Below the pieces are notes generated by a model. The model saw nothing but the letters and a program-made list of their open reading frames with translations. It ran no database searches and was not told where the DNA came from. Below, piece by piece: positions 6,527-9,651 of a stretch of DNA of 9,651 bases. The position numbers were made by a program, and so were the translations under genes. Source of the stretch: JAWLCQ01 sp041687095 (GTDB lineage: Bacteria; Planctomycetota; Phycisphaerae; SM23-33); assembly GCA_041687095.1 (NCBI GenBank), contig JAWLCQ010000178.1, positions 1 through 9,651 on the forward strand, in the 5' to 3' direction. Within the stretch, counting starts at the first letter, position 1; the number at the start of each line of letters is the position of its first letter.

Positions 6527-7993
6527 ATGAGCGACACGCGACGCCCGAACCTGGTTCTCATCACCGCCGACCAGTGGCGGGGCGACTGCCTCAGCGGGAC
6601 CGGCTCGCCTCACCCGGTCATGACGCCCCACGTCACGCAGATCGGCTGCGAGGGCGCGCGGTTTGTCAACGCCTACGCAGACTGCCCCGTCTGCCAGCCC
6701 CAGCGGGTCACGCAGCTCACCGGGCAGGTCGCCAGCCGCTTCGGGCTCACGCACAACTTCGGCGGCAAAGCCCAGACCCCGGTGGACCCGCTCCGCTCGC
6801 TCCCCGGGCGCCTCGTCCGCGAGGCCGGCTACCAGGCGCAGGCCGTGGGCAAGATGCACTTCGAGCCCCCCCGCGCCCGCCTGGGATTCGAGCACATCCG
6901 CCTGCACCCCAACGACTACGCCATGTGGCTCGAGGAGAATGGGATGGGCGGGATGTACCGCGGGCACGGGCTGGGCGGGAACGAGGTCTACCCGGCCGTG
7001 TCGGCGGTCCCGGAGCGGTTCACGCACACCCATTGGGTCATCGACGAAGCCATCCGCTTCCTTTACCAGCGCGAGCCCGACGTGCCGTTCTTCCTCTGGC
7101 TGGTCTTCGAGGCCCCCCACAGCCCCTTCGACCCGCCCGAGCCCTACGACCGCATGTACGACAACTTCACCATCCCCGACCCCGTCCGCGGGGACTGGGC
7201 GGACGAGGCCTACCCCCCCGCCTTCGCCAAACGCGTCGCCATGGCCAAGTACGACCACCTCACGCCCGAGATGATCCGCGAGGCGAGGCGGAAGTACTAC
7301 GGGCAGGTCTCGCACATCGACTACCAGTTGGGCCGCTTCTTCGGGGAACTCATGACGCGCGGGCTGTACGGGAACACGGCCATCTGCTTCACGGCCGACC
7401 ACGGCGAACACCTGGGCGACCACGGGCTGTTCGCCAAGACCACCTTCCTCCGCGGGTCCGGCGACGTGCCGCTGCTGCTGCGCCTGCCCGCCACGCACCC
7501 GCCCGCTCGGCCGGACCTGGTGGTCCGCACGCCGGCCCTGACGGCCGACATCTGCCCGACCTTCCTCGAACTGGCGGGCCTGACCCCCGACGCCGACTGC
7601 GACGGGGCCTCCCTCCTGCCCGCCCTGCGCGAGGGGCGGACCGACGACGACCGCCGCATCCACGGCGAGTGCGGGGGGACGGCCTTCTGCACCGATGGAC
7701 GGTTCAAGTACCTCTACTACGAGGAAGGCGGGATCGAGCAGCTCTTCGACCTGCGCAGCGATCCGGACGAGAAGACCGACCTCTCCGCCCGCCCCGACCT
7801 GGCCGACACCCGCGACGCCCTGCGGAACTCCCTCGTCGAATACCTCCTCCGCTACAACCGCCCCATGGCCGCGGGCGGCGTGCTCCGCACGGTGAACGGT
7901 GAATTCGACGAGCACCGCATCCGCGGGATGAACCCCTACGCCTACCGCGGACCCATGCGGTACGGGATGGGGTACTATGGGCACTCCGGTTGA
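6527..7993 (+). CDS. Formylglycine-dependent sulfatase (S1 family, arylsulfatase-like)
   Basis: A 488-residue protein of the alkaline-phosphatase-fold sulfatases (COG3119 type). The maturation motif is CQPQRVTQLTG (56-66): C56 would be converted to formylglycine by a separate FGE enzyme, and P58 and R60 match CxPxR. Metal and substrate residues are visible: D15 in TADQWRGD, K109-H111 in VGKMHF, D291-H292 in FTADHGEHLGDHG and K304 just after. The C-terminal part (~385-415) has the GRFKYLYYEEG and LFDLRSDPDEKTDL stretch common in this family. The start is ATG 6527, because AAAGGAG lies nine bases upstream and the homology begins there; the ATG at 6494 would add 11 unconvincing residues. There is no signal peptide, unlike many planctomycete sulfatases, so it should be cytoplasmic. 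The substrate is unknown. Confidence 0.92.
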   Translation: MSDTRRPNLVLITADQWRGDCLSGTGSPHPVMTPHVTQIGCEGARFVNAYADCPVCQPQRVTQLTGQVASRFGLTHNFGGKAQTPVDPLRSLPGRLVREAGYQAQAVGKMHFEPPRARLGFEHIRLHPNDYAMWLEENGMGGMYRGHGLGGNEVYPAVSAVPERFTHTHWVIDEAIRFLYQREPDVPFFLWLVFEAPHSPFDPPEPYDRMYDNFTIPDPVRGDWADEAYPPAFAKRVAMAKYDHLTPEMIREARRKYYGQVSHIDYQLGRFFGELMTRGLYGNTAICFTADHGEHLGDHGLFAKTTFLRGSGDVPLLLRLPATHPPARPDLVVRTPALTADICPTFLELAGLTPDADCDGASLLPALREGRTDDDRRIHGECGGTAFCTDGRFKYLYYEEGGIEQLFDLRSDPDEKTDLSARPDLADTRDALRNSLVEYLLRYNRPMAAGGVLRTVNGEFDEHRIRGMNPYAYRGPMRYGMGYYGHSG

Positions 7994-8026
7994 CGCGGCC
8001 CGCTCGCTGTCTGGGGCCCGACCGGG

Positions 8027-8032
8027 TACAAT
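8027..8032 (+). promoter_or_regulatory. Possible -10 box giving a nearly leaderless mntA transcript
   Basis: TACAAT, five of six to the consensus, ends seven bases before the first ATG (8039). A start of transcription about seven bases downstream would fall on or next to the start codon. No good -35 is visible at the expected distance (8004-8009 reads TCGCTG). GAGGG at 8033-8037 could instead serve as a ribosome site for the second ATG at 8042. Confidence 0.35.
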
Positions 8033-8038
8033 GAGGGC

Positions 8039-8329
8039 ATGATGACGCGCCAGGATATCCGAGACCGGCGAAAGGCGATTCTGGAGATCGCAGCGCAGTA
8101 TGGCGCCCGCGACGTGCGGATCTTCGGGTCCGTGGCGCGAGGGGACGCCGCGGAGCAGTCCGATCTTGACCTCGTGGTGCGATTCGAGCCCGGGCGCTCC
8201 CTCCTGGACCACGGCGGGCTCGTCATGGATCTGCGGGAACTCCTGGGGGTTGACGTCGACGTACTGGACGAGGACGCCATGAGCCGCCGGTTCCACGAGC
8301 ACGTCATGAAGGAGGCGGTTCCGCTGTGA
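8039..8329 (+). CDS. mntA: MntA-type minimal nucleotidyltransferase (antitoxin)
   Basis: A complete 96-residue MNT-domain protein. The nucleotidyltransferase signature is exact: G30-S31, ten residues, then D42-x-D44 (GSVARGDAAEQSDLDL), with a third acidic residue at D74 in VDVDVLDE. In characterised MNT-HEPN systems, MntA adds AMP units to a tyrosine of the HepT ribonuclease and so keeps it inactive. The C-terminal KEAVPL and the overlap of its stop codon with a GTG start (GTGA, 8326-8329) are typical of this pair. Here the partner reading frame is broken after about 20 codons, so this looks like an orphan antitoxin. The start may be the ATG at 8039 or at 8042. There is no stop-linked terminator after the sulfatase, but the 45-bp gap contains a -10-like box. 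Confidence 0.88.
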   Translation: MMTRQDIRDRRKAILEIAAQYGARDVRIFGSVARGDAAEQSDLDLVVRFEPGRSLLDHGGLVMDLRELLGVDVDVLDEDAMSRRFHEHVMKEAVPL

Positions 8330-8448
8330 GACCGGACCGACTGCTCCTGCAGGACATGCTCGATGCCGTCAACGAGGTGGATCGAGCCCCCCCCCCCCCG
8401 CGGACGTGCCGCCCGCCCCTCTGCCGACCTCCGGCGGCCGAAAGCTGA
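8326..8448 (+). pseudogene. hepT: Truncated HepT (HEPN, DUF86-type) toxin remnant
   Basis: Starting at the GTG that overlaps the mntA stop codon, the frame reads MRPDRLLLQDMLDAVNEVDR, which looks like the N-terminus of a HepT/DUF86 protein (often MRxxRLLLxDILxAIExI). After residue 20 the frame enters a run of 13 C, giving prolines, then GC-rich text without similarity, and stops at 8446-8448 after 40 codons. HepT proteins are usually about 110-140 residues. The RNase motif (Rx4-6H) and the target tyrosine in the C-terminal half are absent in this and the other two forward frames, so a simple frameshift does not explain the loss. Recognition rests on a short stretch plus the strongly diagnostic position. 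Confidence 0.75.
8387..8399 (+). repeat. Homopolymer of 13 C at the hepT breakpoint
   Basis: Thirteen consecutive C, the longest homopolymer I noticed in the window, sits exactly where the HepT-like sequence ends. It could be a slippage site, a scar of the deletion or a sequencing/assembly artefact. Confidence 0.9.
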
Positions 8449-8488
8449 TGGCTGATCGCTGTCTGCTGAAAGCTGATCGCTGATCGCT
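8440..8488 (+). repeat. GCTGATC-type intergenic repeat, two 21-bp units
   Basis: Two 21-bp units (8440-8460 and 8468-8488), each beginning GAAAGCTGAT and ending GGCTGATCGCT or CGCTGATCGCT, differ at one base and are separated by seven bases. Inside each unit the heptamer GCTGATC (or GCTGATG) repeats. Arrays of this kind (GCTGAT/GCTGAAA heptamers) are, as I recall, widespread intergenic repeats in many bacteria. The remaining 115 bases to the next gene hold a TAGAAT box (8523-8528) without a visible -35. Confidence 0.75.
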
Positions 8489-8603
8489 TCCCTCCAAAAG
8501 CTCCTCCTTCTCCCTCCCCGCATAGAATGGTCTGGTCGGTCCGCAGGGCTCCGCCCGGGCGAGGGCGGCGCTACGGGCCATGTGACAGAAAGGAAGGACG
8601 CAC

Positions 8604-9611
8604 ATGGACCTGTCCACGACGTACATGGGAATGCCGCTCCGCAGCCCGCTGGTCGCTTCGTCCAGCCCGCTCAGCCGCGACATCGACAATATCAAGCGGA
8701 TGGAGGACGCCGGGGCCGGGGCCGTCGTTCTCTGGTCCCTCTTCGAGGAGCAACTCGAGCACGACGCGCTGGAACTCACGCACTACCTGCACTACGGAAC
8801 GGAGCGGTACGCGGAGTCCCTGACCTACTACCCCCGGGAGCCCGAGTTCCGCCTGGGGCCCGAGGAGTACCTCGACCACATCCGCCGCGTCAAATCCGCC
8901 GTCAACATCCCCATCATCGCCTCGCTCAACGGCGTGTCCCCCCGCGGGTGGACGGAGATCGCCCGCGACATGCAGCAGGCCGGCGCCGACGCCCTCGAAC
9001 TCAACGTCTACTACATCCCCACCCTCTTCGACCTCACGAGCCCCGAGATCGAGCAGGTCTACCTCGACGTGCTGGAGGCGGTGAAAGCCCACGTGGACGT
9101 GCCCGTCGCCATGAAGATCTCCCCCTACTTCTCCTCCATGGCCAACATGGCCAAGCGCCTCGACGACGCCGGGGCCGACGCGCTCGTCCTCTTCAACCGC
9201 TTCTACCAGCCCGACATCGATGTGGAGAACCTCGAAGTCGTGCCCAACCTGGTCCTCAGCACCTCCGCCGACACCCGCCTGTCCCAGCGGTGGATCGCCA
9301 TCCTCTTCGACCACCTGAAGGCCTCGCTCGCCGCCAGCAGCGGGGTGCACACCGGCCACGACGCCGCCAAACTCCTCCTCGCCGGGGCGGACGTGGTGAT
9401 GATGACGTCGGCGCTGCTGAAGAACGGCGTGGGCCACCTGGCGACGGTGCGGGACCAGTTGCAGACGATCATGACGGCCAAGGAGTACGAGTCCGTCAAG
9501 CAGATGCGAGGCGCGATGAGCCAGAAGACCTGCCCCGAGCCCGGGGCGTTCGAGCGGGCCAACTACATGAAGGCCCTGACGAGCTATCAGCACACCGCGA
9601 CGCTGGAGTAG
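8604..9611 (+). CDS. Dihydroorotate dehydrogenase-like flavoprotein (PyrD superfamily, PRK07565 type)
   Basis: A 335-residue TIM-barrel protein matching the family usually named dihydroorotate dehydrogenase-like: MGMPLRSPLVASSSPLS at the start, IPIIASLNG (102-110), ADALELNVYYIPT (128-140), AMKISPYF (169-176), ALVLFNRFYQPDID (193-206), TGVHTGHDAAKLLLAGAD-like phosphate/FMN site (247-263), and MSQKTCPEP plus FERANYMKAL at the C-terminus. FMN binding is expected from the family. The loop that carries the catalytic Cys in class 1 PyrD (NLSCPN) reads NVYYIPT here, without Cys or Ser, so dihydroorotate oxidation is doubtful. From memory, relatives often lie next to pyruvate:ferredoxin oxidoreductase genes; the downstream gene is outside the window. 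AGGAAGG six bases before the ATG fixes the start. Confidence 0.88.
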   Translation: MDLSTTYMGMPLRSPLVASSSPLSRDIDNIKRMEDAGAGAVVLWSLFEEQLEHDALELTHYLHYGTERYAESLTYYPREPEFRLGPEEYLDHIRRVKSAVNIPIIASLNGVSPRGWTEIARDMQQAGADALELNVYYIPTLFDLTSPEIEQVYLDVLEAVKAHVDVPVAMKISPYFSSMANMAKRLDDAGADALVLFNRFYQPDIDVENLEVVPNLVLSTSADTRLSQRWIAILFDHLKASLAASSGVHTGHDAAKLLLAGADVVMMTSALLKNGVGHLATVRDQLQTIMTAKEYESVKQMRGAMSQKTCPEPGAFERANYMKALTSYQHTATLE

Positions 9612-9651
9612 CCCGTAGGGCGTGCAGGACCGACCGGAGCGCAGCGCAGGA

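Noticed and set aside
7997..8018. GGCCC/GGGCC hairpin after the sulfatase as a terminator
   Set aside because: The stem is five pairs with a 12-base loop and there is no T-tract, so it is not a convincing intrinsic terminator.
9612..9651. Tail of the window with GTGCAGGAC, inverted relative to GTCCTGCAC near 303
   Set aside because: The shared stretch is about 10 bases in GC-rich DNA 9 kb apart and the region is cut by the window edge. There is not enough to call a repeat.

Overview
The window is GC-rich bacterial DNA. Its gene set (a formylglycine-type sulfatase, large secreted glycoside-hydrolase-like proteins, an MNT/HEPN toxin-antitoxin remnant) and its many short intergenic repeats suggest a planctomycete-like organism, perhaps Phycisphaerae. 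That placement is an inference from gene content and style, not a measured assignment.

Layout. Positions 1-542 hold no credible gene. They carry a stack of small repeats: four copies of a ~46-bp element (two of them forming a long imperfect palindrome at 83-211), a REP-like hairpin element at 401-459, and an array of ten GGTTCCT-type heptamers ending just before the stop codon of the first gene. Positions 543-5420 hold two minus-strand genes. A cytoplasmic clan GH-A glycoside hydrolase (4023-5420) is transcribed first. A large secreted protein (543-3896), with a CBM9-like domain followed by a GH123/DUF6067-like region, comes second. A near-perfect 23-bp inverted repeat lies between them, just upstream of the secreted protein. 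Upstream of this pair is a minus-strand tRNA-Leu(CAG) with a good promoter and a strong intrinsic terminator, which insulates it from the glycosidase genes.

From 5744 onward all genes read on the plus strand. They are a membrane-anchored YafK-type L,D-transpeptidase, a sulfatase without a signal peptide, a minimal nucleotidyltransferase of the MntA antitoxin type, and a dihydroorotate-dehydrogenase-like flavoprotein. Directly overlapping the MntA gene is a broken HepT (HEPN) toxin gene: about 20 codons remain, then a run of 13 C and repetitive DNA. The 40 bases after 9611 show nothing I can support.

How the parts work together. The two glycosidase-like genes probably share a carbohydrate substrate, the secreted one binding or cleaving a polysaccharide outside and the cytoplasmic one working on imported fragments; the sulfatase could belong to the same theme, but it is on the other strand and separated by the tRNA. 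I see no clear new multi-gene system. The observations most worth checking are the orphan antitoxin with a decapitated toxin, the operator-like palindrome, and the glycosidase pair of unresolved family.
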